Of a stretch of 64,000 bases of DNA, positions 50,717 to 60,937 are shown in pieces. The notes beneath the pieces were generated by a model that was not told the DNA's origin, did not search any database, and saw only the letters and a program-made list of their open reading frames with translations. Positions within the stretch are counted from its first letter, which is position 1. Every line of letters starts with the position of its first letter. The stretch covers positions 620,001 to 684,000 of the forward strand of contig CAVPUE010000002.1 of assembly GCA_963708895.1 (NCBI GenBank). Direction: 5' to 3'. The position numbers and the translations under genes were made by a program. Source of the stretch: Bacillus_BD sp963708895 (GTDB taxonomy: Bacteria; Bacillota; Bacilli; Bacillales; Cytobacillaceae).

Positions 50717-52009
50717 TTGAGTAATCAACATCCTGTTTTAGACGTTAAAGATATCCCATCACCCTTTCAATGGTTAACTTTAAGCTTACAGCATTTATTT
50801 GCCATGTTTGGTTCAACCGTTTTAGTACCTGTACTTGTAGGGTTAAGCCCAGCAATTGCTCTTATATCAAGTGGTATTGCAACGATTCTTTTTCTGATTT
50901 TTACAAAGTGGCAAGTACCTGCATATCTTGGATCCTCCTTTGCTTTCATTGCACCGATTATTGCTGCTAAAGAAGCTGAGGGAACAGGCGGAGCGATGAT
51001 TGGATGCTTCATGATTGGGATTGTATATATCATTGTAGCCCTTATCATCAAACAATCCGGCTATCAATGGATTATGAAGTTATTACCGCCTGTAGTTGTA
51101 GGCCCAGTCATCATGGTGATCGGACTTGCGTTAGCACCAACTGCCATAGGAATGGCAATGAACAACCCTGTTGGTGAATATGATTTACTTTACTTTTCAG
51201 CTGGACTTGTAACACTACTATCTACCATTCTTTTTTCAGTATTCTCTAAAGGCTTTTTAGGCCAAATATCAATCTTAGCGGGAATTATTGTCGGTTATAT
51301 TTATTCAGTCCTAATTGGAATTGTAGATTTTACTCCAGTATTACAAGCAGGGTGGTTTGAATGGCCGGAATTCGTCGTTCCTTTTATAGATTACGAAGTT
51401 ACTTTTTCTACAGATATAATGCTTCTGATGATTCCGATTTCAATTGTTACGATTTCAGAGCATATCGGACATCAATTAGTACTTAGTAAAGTTGTAGGAA
51501 GAGATTATATTAAAGAACCTGGCTTACACCGTTCCATCCTTGGTGATGGATTGGGTACGATGATCTCGGCATTAATCGGTGGTCCACCAAAAACAACCTA
51601 CGGTGAAAATATTGGTGTGTTAGCGATAACAAAGGTTTATAGTGTTTATATCATTTTAGGAGCAGCTATATTTGCACTAATTTTAGGATTTGTCGGTAAA
51701 ATTACAGCTTTAATTAACACGATTCCCCAACCGGTTATGGGCGGTGTTTCAATTCTCTTATTTGGAATCATCGCATCCTCAGGTTTACGGATGCTCATTG
51801 ATAATAAAGTAGATTTTAGTAAAAATCGAAATTTAGCAATCGCTTCTGTTATCTTAGTTCTGGGGATTGGTGGTGCGTTTATCCAAGTTTCAGACCGATT
51901 TACATTACAAGGAATGGCCTTTGCTGCAATCGCCGGAGTTCTTCTAAATTTAGTGCTTCCTGGAAAAGAAAAATCGGAAAAAGATATTTTTGAAACACAA
52001 ATAGATTAA
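50717..52009 (+). CDS. pyrP: Uracil permease PyrP
   Basis: A 430-aa nucleobase:cation symporter of the NCS2 (UraA/PyrP) family. It has about 12-14 transmembrane segments with FQWLTLSLQHLFAMFGSTVLVP at the start (split here: FQWLTLSLQH then LFAMFGSTVLVP), SISIVTISEHIGHQL-like sequence near residue 240, and LGDGLGTMISALIGGPPKTT near 273 (substrate site). The start is TTG at 50717, 7 bases after CTGGAGGAA. Only 38 bases separate it from pyrR, with no room for the attenuator found here in B. subtilis. Confidence 0.95.
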   Translation: MSNQHPVLDVKDIPSPFQWLTLSLQHLFAMFGSTVLVPVLVGLSPAIALISSGIATILFLIFTKWQVPAYLGSSFAFIAPIIAAKEAEGTGGAMIGCFMIGIVYIIVALIIKQSGYQWIMKLLPPVVVGPVIMVIGLALAPTAIGMAMNNPVGEYDLLYFSAGLVTLLSTILFSVFSKGFLGQISILAGIIVGYIYSVLIGIVDFTPVLQAGWFEWPEFVVPFIDYEVTFSTDIMLLMIPISIVTISEHIGHQLVLSKVVGRDYIKEPGLHRSILGDGLGTMISALIGGPPKTTYGENIGVLAITKVYSVYIILGAAIFALILGFVGKITALINTIPQPVMGGVSILLFGIIASSGLRMLIDNKVDFSKNRNLAIASVILVLGIGGAFIQVSDRFTLQGMAFAAIAGVLLNLVLPGKEKSEKDIFETQID

Positions 52010-52054
52010 CAAAGAAAACGAAACGGTAATTACAATATATTGGGGGATGAAATC

Positions 52055-52993
52055 ATGAACCATTTATTATCAACCACTACGTTATCAATCGGAGAAATAA
52101 TGGATTTATTAAAAGATGCGAATGACTTCTCAAGGGGGAAACAATGGAAACCAGGAGAACAGACATTCATAGCTAATCTATTTTTTGAGCCAAGTACCCG
52201 CACGAAGTCTAGTTTTGAAATGGCTGAAAGAAAGTTAGGATTAGAAGTGATTCCATTTGAAGCAGGTACATCAAGTGTTTTAAAAGGGGAAACATTATAT
52301 GATACGGTAAGGACGCTCGAATCAATTGGTGTAAATGCCGTTGTCATTCGACATGCAAAGGATCATTATTTTGATGAACTAGTTGGTTCAGTGGGAATTT
52401 CGGTAATAAATGCAGGAGACGGGTGTGGACATCATCCTACCCAATCTTTACTTGATTTATTAACCATTCAACAAGAGTTTGGAAGATTTGAAGGACTTAA
52501 GGTCGCAATCATTGGAGATATACGCCATAGCCGTGTCGCTCGCTCAAATGCAGATGTGCTAACAAGACTAGGAGCAAAAGTTGTTTTCTCAGGACCAAAG
52601 GCTTGGTTTGATGAATCACTTCTTGAAAACGGGAGCTATGAAGAGATTGATTCTGCTATTGAAACAGCAGATGTTGTCATGTTACTTCGAATCCAACATG
52701 AAAGACATGATCAAAGTGATGATGGTGTTGAAAGTGATTATCATAATCAATATGGATTAACTCTTGAACGAGAGAAGCGAATGAAACGAAAAAGCATTAT
52801 CATGCATCCTGCACCAGTAAATCGAAATGTAGAAATTGCTGATGAATTAGTTGAGTGTGAGAGGTCAAGAATTTTCACACAAATGCAAAATGGAGTATTC
52901 GTACGAATGGCAGTCATTAAACGTTGTCTTGAAAATCAAAAAGGGGGAATCAATCATGTCGATACTCATCCAAAATGGCCAATTGCTTATTAA
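52055..52993 (+). CDS. pyrB: Aspartate carbamoyltransferase catalytic subunit PyrB
   Basis: A 312-aa enzyme that joins carbamoyl phosphate and aspartate. The carbamoyl-phosphate site is FFEPSTRTKSSFE near residues 46-58; also seen are SVLKGETLYDT near 75-85, HPTQSLLDL near 128, GDIRHSRVARSN and MHPAPVNRN. The C-terminal tail (GGINHVDTHPKWPIAY) differs from B. subtilis. The ATG at 52055 follows TGGGGGATG. Its last 38 bases overlap pyrC. The gap after pyrP is 45 bases, without an attenuator. Confidence 0.96.
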   Translation: MNHLLSTTTLSIGEIMDLLKDANDFSRGKQWKPGEQTFIANLFFEPSTRTKSSFEMAERKLGLEVIPFEAGTSSVLKGETLYDTVRTLESIGVNAVVIRHAKDHYFDELVGSVGISVINAGDGCGHHPTQSLLDLLTIQQEFGRFEGLKVAIIGDIRHSRVARSNADVLTRLGAKVVFSGPKAWFDESLLENGSYEEIDSAIETADVVMLLRIQHERHDQSDDGVESDYHNQYGLTLEREKRMKRKSIIMHPAPVNRNVEIADELVECERSRIFTQMQNGVFVRMAVIKRCLENQKGGINHVDTHPKWPIAY

Positions 52994-54236
52994 TGGGGAG
53001 AGGACGAAAAAAGATCTTTATATCGCTGATGGGATCATCAAGGAAATCGGTGAGGATCTTTCTCATGTTGAAGCAGAGAAAATAATCAATGCCGAAAATT
53101 TAGTGGTCGCTCCTGGATTTATTGATCTTCATGTCCATTTACGTGAGCCAGGTGGAGAGAAGAAAGAAACGATTGAAACCGGTACATTAGCGGCAGCAAA
53201 AGGGGGATTTACAACGGTTGCGGCCATGCCAAATACAAGACCTGTTCCAGATACAAAGGAACAGTTGCAGTGGTTAACTGGTCGTATTAAAGAAACTGCG
53301 GCTGTGAAAGTCTTACCATATGGATCGATTACGGTTAGAGAAGCGGGTCAAGAACTAACGAATTTTGCCCAGTTAAAAGAGGCCGGTGCATTTGCCTTAA
53401 CCGATGATGGTGTAGGTGTTCAATCCGCTGATATGATGTTAAGCGCAATGAAAGAAGCGGCAAAAGTAGGATTATCAATTGTGGCTCATTGTGAAGAAAA
53501 TACGTTAATTCACAACGGGTCTGTCCATGAAGGTTCTTTTTCACAAAAACATGGAATCAATGGAATTCCGTCTGTTTGTGAATCTGTTCAAATTGCAAGA
53601 GATGTTCTTCTTGCTGAGGCAGCAGAATGTCATTATCACGTTTGCCACATTAGCACGAAAGAATCAGTACGAACAGTAAGAGATGCAAAACGTGCTGGAA
53701 TTAATGTTTCAGCAGAAGTAACGCCCCATCATTTATTATTATGTGATGAAGATATTCCTGGGTTAGATACAAATTATAAAATGAACCCTCCCTTACGTAG
53801 TTCTTCAGATCGAGATGCATTAATACAAGGAATTTTAGATGGAACAATCGATTTCATTGCTACAGACCATGCGCCACATACGCAAGAAGAAAAGGCAGAA
53901 GGAATGGTGCTTGCTCCATTTGGAATTGTTGGTTTAGAAACAGCATTCCCACTTCTATACACTCATTTGGTCGAAAAAGAGATATTATCATTAGAACAAT
54001 TAATTGATCTGTTAACGAAAAAACCAGCAGAAACATTTGATTTAAACACTGGAAAGTTAGAAACAGGAAGTACGGCTGATATCGTTTTACTTGATTTAAA
54101 CGAGGAAATGGAAATTAATCCAGAAACCTTCTTATCAAAAGGGAAAAACACTCCATTTACAGGATGGAATTGTAAAGGTTGGCCAGTAGCAACCATTGTA
54201 GAAGGAAGAATAGCTTGGGAAAAGGGACGTGAATGA
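52956..54236 (+). CDS. pyrC: Dihydroorotase PyrC
   Basis: A 426-aa zinc amidohydrolase that cyclises carbamoyl-aspartate to dihydroorotate. The metal motif GFIDLHVHLREPGGEKKET is near residues 52-70. HCEENTLI, CHISTKESV, VTPHHLLLCDED and FIATDHAPHT supply the other ligands and the catalytic Asp (about residue 304). The ATG at 52956 is 6 bases after AAGGGGGAA; longer in-frame starts lie deep in pyrB. It overlaps pyrB by 38 bases and carA by 4. Confidence 0.96.
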   Translation: MSILIQNGQLLINGERTKKDLYIADGIIKEIGEDLSHVEAEKIINAENLVVAPGFIDLHVHLREPGGEKKETIETGTLAAAKGGFTTVAAMPNTRPVPDTKEQLQWLTGRIKETAAVKVLPYGSITVREAGQELTNFAQLKEAGAFALTDDGVGVQSADMMLSAMKEAAKVGLSIVAHCEENTLIHNGSVHEGSFSQKHGINGIPSVCESVQIARDVLLAEAAECHYHVCHISTKESVRTVRDAKRAGINVSAEVTPHHLLLCDEDIPGLDTNYKMNPPLRSSSDRDALIQGILDGTIDFIATDHAPHTQEEKAEGMVLAPFGIVGLETAFPLLYTHLVEKEILSLEQLIDLLTKKPAETFDLNTGKLETGSTADIVLLDLNEEMEINPETFLSKGKNTPFTGWNCKGWPVATIVEGRIAWEKGRE

Positions 54237-55336
54237 GGATGAAAAAAAAGCTTATTTTAGAGGATGGAACCATTTTTATTGGGGAAGCAATTGGTAGTGA
54301 AACAAGTTCAACGGGTGAAGTTGTTTTTAATACAGGTATGACAGGATATCAGGAAGCTCTTTCTGACCCTTCTTGCTGTGGGCAGATTGTGACATTAACC
54401 TATCCATTAATCGGTAATTATGGAATTAATCGAGATGATTTTGAATCGATTACCCCTGCAATTAACGGGTTAATTGTAAAGGAAGTGGCAGATTACCCTT
54501 CCAATTGGCGTAGTGAAATTTCATTAGATGAATTTTTAAAAATGAAAAATATCCCAGGAATTGCCGGGATTGACACAAGAAAATTGACACGGATTATTCG
54601 ACAACAAGGAACATTGAAAGGTGCTCTTTGTCATATGAGTGAAAATGATCAAGAAGTACTAGAAAGATTACGTGCAATTGAAATTCGTCATGATCAAGTG
54701 AAACAAGTATCAACAAAGACTGCCTACCCAAGTCCTGGTCGTGGGAGAAGAATTGTGGTTGTAGACTTTGGAATGAAGCACGGGATATTGCGTGAGTTAA
54801 ATCAGCGTGGATGTGATGTCATTGTTGTGCCATATAATACAACAGCGGCTGAAATCCTTCAATTAAGTCCAGATGGCATCATGCTGACAAATGGACCTGG
54901 GGATCCAAAAGATGTTCCTGAAGCAGTTGAAATGATTAAAGACGTACTTGGGAAAGTTCCTTTATTTGGAATCTGTCTTGGTCATCAACTATTTGCACTT
55001 GCTTGTGGTGCAGATACAGTAAAAATGAAGTTTGGACATAGAGGATCCAATCATCCGGTAAAAGATTTAGCAACAGGTAAAGTAGCTTTAACTTCACAAA
55101 ATCATGGGTTTACTGTGGATAATGAATCAATCAAGAACACAAGTTTAGAAGTTACTCATATTGCTTTAAATGACGGTACAATTGAAGGGTTGAAACACAA
55201 AGACATTCCTGCATTCACGGTGCAATATCACCCTGAAGCATCTCCAGGACCTGAAGATGCTAACTATTTATTCGATCAATTTCTTGAAATGATTGAAACT
55301 GCCAAACAGGAGGAAACAGCATATGCCAAAGCGTAA
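54233..55336 (+). CDS. carA: Carbamoyl phosphate synthase small subunit (PyrAA)
   Basis: A 367-aa glutamine amidotransferase subunit that supplies ammonia to CarB. The N-terminal domain has NTGMTGYQEALSDPSCCGQ. The class I amidotransferase domain has the nucleophile in FGICLGHQLFALA (Cys near residue 245), and the His/Glu pair in VQYHPEASPGP near residue 329. The ATG at 54233 forms an ATGA overlap with pyrC; the ATG at 54239 is possible. Its end overlaps the carB start by 14 bases. As a second enzyme for arginine synthesis is common in Bacillus, this copy is the pyrimidine one by context. Confidence 0.95.
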   Translation: MRMKKKLILEDGTIFIGEAIGSETSSTGEVVFNTGMTGYQEALSDPSCCGQIVTLTYPLIGNYGINRDDFESITPAINGLIVKEVADYPSNWRSEISLDEFLKMKNIPGIAGIDTRKLTRIIRQQGTLKGALCHMSENDQEVLERLRAIEIRHDQVKQVSTKTAYPSPGRGRRIVVVDFGMKHGILRELNQRGCDVIVVPYNTTAAEILQLSPDGIMLTNGPGDPKDVPEAVEMIKDVLGKVPLFGICLGHQLFALACGADTVKMKFGHRGSNHPVKDLATGKVALTSQNHGFTVDNESIKNTSLEVTHIALNDGTIEGLKHKDIPAFTVQYHPEASPGPEDANYLFDQFLEMIETAKQEETAYAKA

Positions 55337-58300
55337 TGATATAAACAGTATTTTAGTGATTGGTTCCGGACCGATCGTAATCGGGCAAGCAGCAGAGTTT
55401 GATTACGCTGGAACACAAGCGTGTATTGCTCTTAAAGAAGAAGGATATAAGGTTATTCTTGTCAACTCAAATCCTGCCACGATTATGACCGATACGGAAA
55501 TCGCAGATGCGGTGTACATTGAACCATTAACGCTGGAATTTGTCGAAAGAATTATTCGTAAAGAAAGACCAGATGCCTTATTGCCGACTTTAGGTGGCCA
55601 AACGGGGTTGAATTTAGCAGTAGAATTAGCTAATTCCGGTATACTAGATGAATGTGAAGTGGAAATCTTAGGAACGAAATTAAATGCGATTCAAAAAGCG
55701 GAAGATCGTGATTTATTCCGTACCCTTATGAATGAATTGAATGAACCAGTTCCAGATAGTGAAATTATTCATAATCTTGATGAAGCCTATAAGTTTGTTG
55801 CTGAAATTGGTTATCCTGTCATTGTACGTCCTGCTTTTACACTTGGAGGCACTGGTGGTGGGATCTGTCATAATGAAGAAGAGTTAGTAGAAATTGTTAC
55901 AAGTGGTTTAAAATATAGTCCTGTTACGCAATGTTTATTAGAAAAGAGCATTGCTGGTTTTAAAGAAATTGAATATGAAGTGATGAGAGATAGTAACGAC
56001 AATGCGATTGTTGTATGTAATATGGAAAACATTGATCCGGTTGGTGTTCATACAGGTGATTCAATTGTCGTAGCCCCAAGTCAAACATTAAGTGACCGTG
56101 AGTATCAAATGCTGCGCAATGCTTCATTAAAAATTATTCGTGCGTTAGAAATTGAAGGAGGCTGTAATGTTCAGTTAGCGCTAGATCCCTATAGCTATGA
56201 CTATTACATCATTGAGGTAAACCCTCGTGTAAGCCGCTCATCTGCGCTTGCATCAAAGGCGACTGGATATCCAATTGCCAAATTAGCAGCAAAAATTGCT
56301 GTTGGATTAACACTTGATGAAATGATGAATCCTGTAACAGGTAAAACATATGCAAGCTTTGAACCTGCATTAGATTATATTGTGACGAAAATTCCACGTT
56401 GGCCATTTGATAAATTCGAATCAGGCAATCGTCTACTTGGAACACAAATGAAAGCAACTGGTGAAGTAATGGCAATGGGCCGTACTTTTGAGGAATCCCT
56501 ATTAAAAGCGATTCGTTCTCTTGAAAGTGATGTCTATCATTTTGCTTTACCAAATGGGGATGAGTTTAGCGATGAAACCATCGAAAAACGAATCAAGAAA
56601 GCAGGGGATGAACGTCTTTTCTATATTGCTGAAGCATTAAAGCGTGGAATCAGTTTTGAGACGATTCATGAATGGAGTCAAATTGATTTATTCTTCCTCT
56701 ATAAAATGGAAGGAATCATCAAGTTTGAAAAAGAATTAGCAAACTTCCCATTTGATCAAGAATGGGCGATTAAAGCAAAGAAAAAAGGCTTTTCAGATGT
56801 GGCGTTGGCAGCTTTATGGAAGTCTACAGAAAAAGAAGTTTATGATTGGCGTGTGAAAGACAAGTATTATTCCAACCTATAAAATGGTTGATACTTGTGC
56901 AGCGGAATTTGAATCTGAAACCCCTTATTTTTATGGAACTTATGAAGATGAAAACGAGTCAATCGTCACAGAACGCGAAAGTGTCATTGTCTTAGGATCA
57001 GGTCCTATCCGTATCGGTCAAGGTGTTGAATTTGATTATGCAACCGTTCATTCTGTTTGGGCGATTAAAGAGGCTGGTTATGAAGCAATTATCGTAAATA
57101 ATAATCCTGAAACGGTTTCGACAGACTTTAGTATTTCAGACAAATTGTACTTTGAACCGCTAACGCTTGAAGATGTCATGCATATTATTGATTTAGAGAA
57201 GCCGATGGGAGTCGTGGTTCAGTTTGGTGGTCAAACAGCGATCAATTTAGCAGCAGGTCTTGTTGAACGTGGTGTAAAAATTCTAGGTACGTCCCTTGAA
57301 GATTTAGATCGAGCAGAAGATCGTGACAAGTTTGAGCAAGCATTAACAGAAATGAAAATTCCAATGCCTAAAGGGAAAACCGCGCTTTCTGTTGAAGAAG
57401 CATTGAAAATAGCGGAGGATATTGGCTATCCGGTGCTCGTTAGACCATCCTATGTTCTAGGTGGCCGTGCAATGGAAATTGTCCATAAAGAAGAAGAACT
57501 GCTTCATTATATGCAAAATGCTGTCAAGATTAATCCAGAACACCCGGTATTAGTTGACCGTTATTTAACAGGAAAAGAAATTGAAGTAGATGCTATTTGT
57601 GATGGTAAAGATGTCGTCATTCCTGGAATTATGGAGCATATTGAACGTGCAGGTGTTCACTCTGGTGATTCAATTGCCGTCTATCCACCACAAAGCCTTT
57701 CAGATGAAATTAAACAAAAATTAATCACATATACAGAAAAAATGGCAAAAGGTTTGAATATTATTGGATTACTTAATATTCAATATGTCGTTAGTAACAA
57801 TGAAGTATTTGTCCTTGAAGTTAATCCTCGTTCAAGTCGTACTGTGCCATTCTTAAGTAAAATTACGAATGTGCCAATGGCGAAGGTTGCAACAAAGGTT
57901 ATTCTTGGTCAGACATTGAAAAAACAAGGATATACAACGGGATTGATTCCTGAAAAGCCTGGCGTATATGTGAAAGTTCCTGTCTTCTCATTCGCGAAAC
58001 TACGCAATGTTGATATATCACTCGGACCAGAAATGAAATCAACAGGTGAAGTAATGGGAAAAGATATTACTTTAGAGAAGGCCTTATATAAAGGATTAGT
58101 GGCATCTGGACTTCAAATTCAAAAATTCGGTACCGTGTTATTAACCATTGCAGATAAAGATAAAGAAGAAGCTCTAAATCTTGCTAAGCGTTTTTCGGCA
58201 ATAGGTTATCGTTTAATGGCAACAAGTGGTACTGCGGATTACCTAAAGAAATCTGGTATTCCAGTCAGTGTCGTTAACAAAATTGGAGCGGACGGTCCTA

Positions 58301-58536
58301 ATCTATTAGATGTGATTCGTAATGGAGAAGCCCAATTTGTAATTAATACTTTCTCAATAGGAAAACAGCCTGAACGTGATGGCTTTAGAATTCGACGTGA
58401 AGCGGTTGAAAATGGAGTTGCTTGTTTAACTTCACTTGATACAGCTGTAGCGATTTTACGCGTTATTGAATCCATGAATTTTTCTACGGAAGCAATGGAA
58501 CAACCACTTGCAACGAAGGAGGCCGTTCATTCATGA
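55323..58536 (+). CDS. carB: Carbamoyl phosphate synthase large subunit (PyrAB), frameshifted
   Basis: The large subunit makes carbamoyl phosphate from bicarbonate, ammonia and two ATP. It is split near its middle. Frame one (to 56882) holds the first carboxyphosphate ATP-grasp half: GSGPIVIGQAAEFDYAGTQA and RPAFTLGGTGGG. Frame two (from 56884) holds the carbamate ATP-grasp half (GSGPIRIGQGVEFDYATVHS, RPSYVLGGRAME) and the C-terminal MGS-like allosteric domain (MATSGTADYLKK). At 56866-56875 one extra T turns the expected KYYPTYKMVDTCA into KYYSNL-stop. The 3214-base span is 3n+1; removing one base gives 1070 aa, the normal size. AGGAGG precedes the ATG at 55323. The stop overlaps pyrK by 4 bases. 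Confidence 0.92.
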
Positions 58537-59312
58537 TAAAAAAAGAAGACTGTACGGTCGTTTCGCAAACTCAACTTGCCCATTCTATTTATGAGCTCAC
58601 CTTAAAAGGTGAGCTTGTTCAGCAAATGAGTGAACCAGGCCAATTTGTTCATATTAAAGTGTCTAATGGAATGGATCCACTATTGCGTCGACCAATATCT
58701 ATTGCAAAAATAGACAGGAATCAAAATGAATTCACGGTGATTTATCGTGCAGAAGGACATGGAACGAAAATATTATCCAAAAAAATCGCTGGTGAACAAA
58801 TTGATATTCTTGGACCTCTTGGAAATGGCTTTCCAGTTGATGAAACGGCTGTCGGAGAAACTGCTTTATTAGTTGGTGGAGGAATTGGTGTTCCACCGCT
58901 TTACGAGTTATCACGTCAACTTGTCAAAAAAGGTGTTACAGTCATTCATGTTTTAGGATTTCAAAATAAATCAGCAGTATTTTATGAAAGAGAATTTTTG
59001 GAATTAGGGGAAACTTATGTAGCAACTGTAGATGGTTCTTATGGTGTTAAGGGGTTTGTTACGGATGTCATTGCTGATAAAGGTCTCGACTTTGATACTC
59101 TTTATTCATGTGGTCCAACTCCAATGCTTAAAGCGCTTGAAAGCCAATTTTCCGATAAAAAAGTGTATCTTTCTTTAGAAGAAAGAATGGGTTGCGGGAT
59201 CGGTGCATGTTTTGCTTGTGTTTGTCATACTACGGATGATTCAAGTGATCATACATATAAAAAAGTTTGCAGTGATGGTCCTGTCTTTCGTGCTGGGGAG
59301 GTTATTTTATGA
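58533..59312 (+). CDS. pyrK: Dihydroorotate dehydrogenase electron transfer subunit PyrK
   Basis: A 259-aa iron-sulfur flavoprotein that passes electrons from dihydroorotate, through PyrD, to NAD+. The FAD-binding part has LLRRPISIAKI near residue 50 and LVGGGIGVPPLYEL near 110 (NAD region). The 2Fe-2S cluster is bound by four Cys in RMGCGIGACFACVCH and KKVC near residues 222-246. The ATG at 58533 overlaps the carB stop, and the stop overlaps pyrD (ATGA). Confidence 0.96.
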   Translation: MIKKEDCTVVSQTQLAHSIYELTLKGELVQQMSEPGQFVHIKVSNGMDPLLRRPISIAKIDRNQNEFTVIYRAEGHGTKILSKKIAGEQIDILGPLGNGFPVDETAVGETALLVGGGIGVPPLYELSRQLVKKGVTVIHVLGFQNKSAVFYEREFLELGETYVATVDGSYGVKGFVTDVIADKGLDFDTLYSCGPTPMLKALESQFSDKKVYLSLEERMGCGIGACFACVCHTTDDSSDHTYKKVCSDGPVFRAGEVIL

Positions 59313-60220
59313 GTATGCTAAATGTGCAATTACCTGGGTTGAATTTAAAAAATCCGGTTATGCCGGCGTCAGGTTGTTTTGGGTTCGGACGTGAATTTAG
59401 CGGGTTTTATGATTTAAGTGAACTCGGTGCGATCATGATAAAAGCCGCGACAGTAGAACCGCGTTTTGGTAATCCTACACCAAGAGTGGCTGAAACTTCA
59501 GCAGGAATGTTAAATGCCATTGGACTTCAGAATCCAGGCTTACATAAAGTTATTTCAGAAGAGCTTCCATTTTTAGATCAGTATGATGTTCCGATTATTG
59601 CCAATGTTGCAGGAAGCACGGAAGAGGATTACGTTGCAGTTGCAAAGGAAATTTCTAAAGTGTCTAATGTACATGCTCTGGAATTAAATATTTCATGTCC
59701 CAATGTTAAAGAAGGCGGTATTACATTTGGAACGGTTCCGGAGATAGCTAAAAAACTAACAGAAAAAGTTAAGGCTGTATCACAAGTTCCTGTATATGTG
59801 AAATTATCTCCTAATGTTACAGACATCGTTGAAATGGCAAAGGCTGTAGAAGCTGGTGGTGCTGATGGTATCACAATGATTAATACACTTGTGGGGATGA
59901 GAATAAATTTACAGAACGCTAAGCCTGTTATTGCTAATAAAACAGGTGGGTTATCAGGTCCTGCTGTCAAACCTGTTGCGATTCGCATGATTTATGAGGT
60001 AAGTCAACAAGTGAATATCCCGATTATTGGAATGGGCGGCATTCAAAATGCAGAAGATGTCATTGAATTCTTTTATGCTGGAGCTAGTGCTGTTGCTGTC
60101 GGAACTGCGAATTTTGTCGATCCTTTTGTCTGTCCAACCATTATTGCTGAACTTCCTGAGCTATTAGAAAAACTTGGGTTTGATCATATTTCACAATGTA
60201 CAGGAAGGAGTTGGAAATAG
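59309..60220 (+). CDS. pyrD: Dihydroorotate dehydrogenase B, catalytic subunit PyrD
   Basis: A 303-aa class 1B FMN enzyme that oxidises dihydroorotate to orotate and works with PyrK. Motifs: NPVMPASGCFGFG near residues 14-26, RVAETSAGMLNAIGLQNPG, the catalytic Cys in LELNISCPNVKEGG near 131, GLSGPAVKPVAI near 215 and GMGGIQNAEDVIEF near 240. The Cys base (not Ser) and the neighbouring pyrK mark class 1B. It overlaps pyrK by 4 bases and abuts pyrF. Confidence 0.97.
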   Translation: MSMLNVQLPGLNLKNPVMPASGCFGFGREFSGFYDLSELGAIMIKAATVEPRFGNPTPRVAETSAGMLNAIGLQNPGLHKVISEELPFLDQYDVPIIANVAGSTEEDYVAVAKEISKVSNVHALELNISCPNVKEGGITFGTVPEIAKKLTEKVKAVSQVPVYVKLSPNVTDIVEMAKAVEAGGADGITMINTLVGMRINLQNAKPVIANKTGGLSGPAVKPVAIRMIYEVSQQVNIPIIGMGGIQNAEDVIEFFYAGASAVAVGTANFVDPFVCPTIIAELPELLEKLGFDHISQCTGRSWK

Positions 60221-60937
60221 TTGCAAACTCCCGTTATTATTGCTCTCGATTTTCCATCCAAAAAGGAAGTTTCTGAGTTTTTAACTTTATTTAACAAGGA
60301 AAAGCTGTTTGTCAAAGTAGGCATGGAGCTCTTTTATCAAGAAGGGCCAGCGATTATTGATGAAATTAAGGATAAAGGACATCATATTTTTCTTGATTTA
60401 AAGCTACATGATATTCCGAATACGGTGAAAAGTGCCATGAAAGGTTTATCAAAACTCGGGGTTGACCTTGTCAATGTTCATGCTGCAGGTGGACAAGAAA
60501 TGATGCAGGCGGCATTGGAAGGTTTAGATGCTGGTACAACAGCTGGATCTTCAAGACCACTTTGTATTGCTGTCACGCAATTAACAAGTACTTCAGAAGC
60601 GCAAATGAAACAAGAACAACTGATACCTGTTTCCCTTCAGGAATCTGTATTACATTATGCAACCCTTTCAAAGAAATCAGGTCTAGATGGCGTTGTTTGT
60701 TCATCGCATGAAGCAGCACTGATTCGAGAAAGAATCGGAGGGGAGTTTTTAACTGTGACCCCTGGTATTCGCTTGAAAGATGATGCTGTAGGAGATCAGA
60801 AGCGGGTGGCGACTCCTGATTTTGCAAGAGCAGCAGGTGTTTCTTATATGGTGGTTGGACGTTCCATCACGAAATCAAACGATCCGATTCAAAGTTATCA
60901 AAAGTTTATTAAAGCATGGGAAGGTGTTTTAGATTGA
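60221..60937 (+). CDS. pyrF: Orotidine 5'-phosphate decarboxylase PyrF
   Basis: A 238-aa TIM-barrel enzyme that decarboxylates OMP to UMP, the last step of the pathway. The signature IFLDLKLHDIPNTV near residues 57-70 contains the catalytic Asp-Lys-Asp array. ALDFPSKKE at the start, VNVHAAGG near 86 and VGRSITKSNDP near 214 complete it. The start is TTG at 60221, 10 bases after GGAAGGAG, directly after the pyrD stop. It overlaps pyrE by 4 bases. Confidence 0.97.
   Translation: MQTPVIIALDFPSKKEVSEFLTLFNKEKLFVKVGMELFYQEGPAIIDEIKDKGHHIFLDLKLHDIPNTVKSAMKGLSKLGVDLVNVHAAGGQEMMQAALEGLDAGTTAGSSRPLCIAVTQLTSTSEAQMKQEQLIPVSLQESVLHYATLSKKSGLDGVVCSSHEAALIRERIGGEFLTVTPGIRLKDDAVGDQKRVATPDFARAAGVSYMVVGRSITKSNDPIQSYQKFIKAWEGVLD

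Noticed and set aside
59629..59988. 119-aa open frame antisense to pyrD
   Set aside because: Shadow of the conserved pyrD barrel; no start signal or known family.
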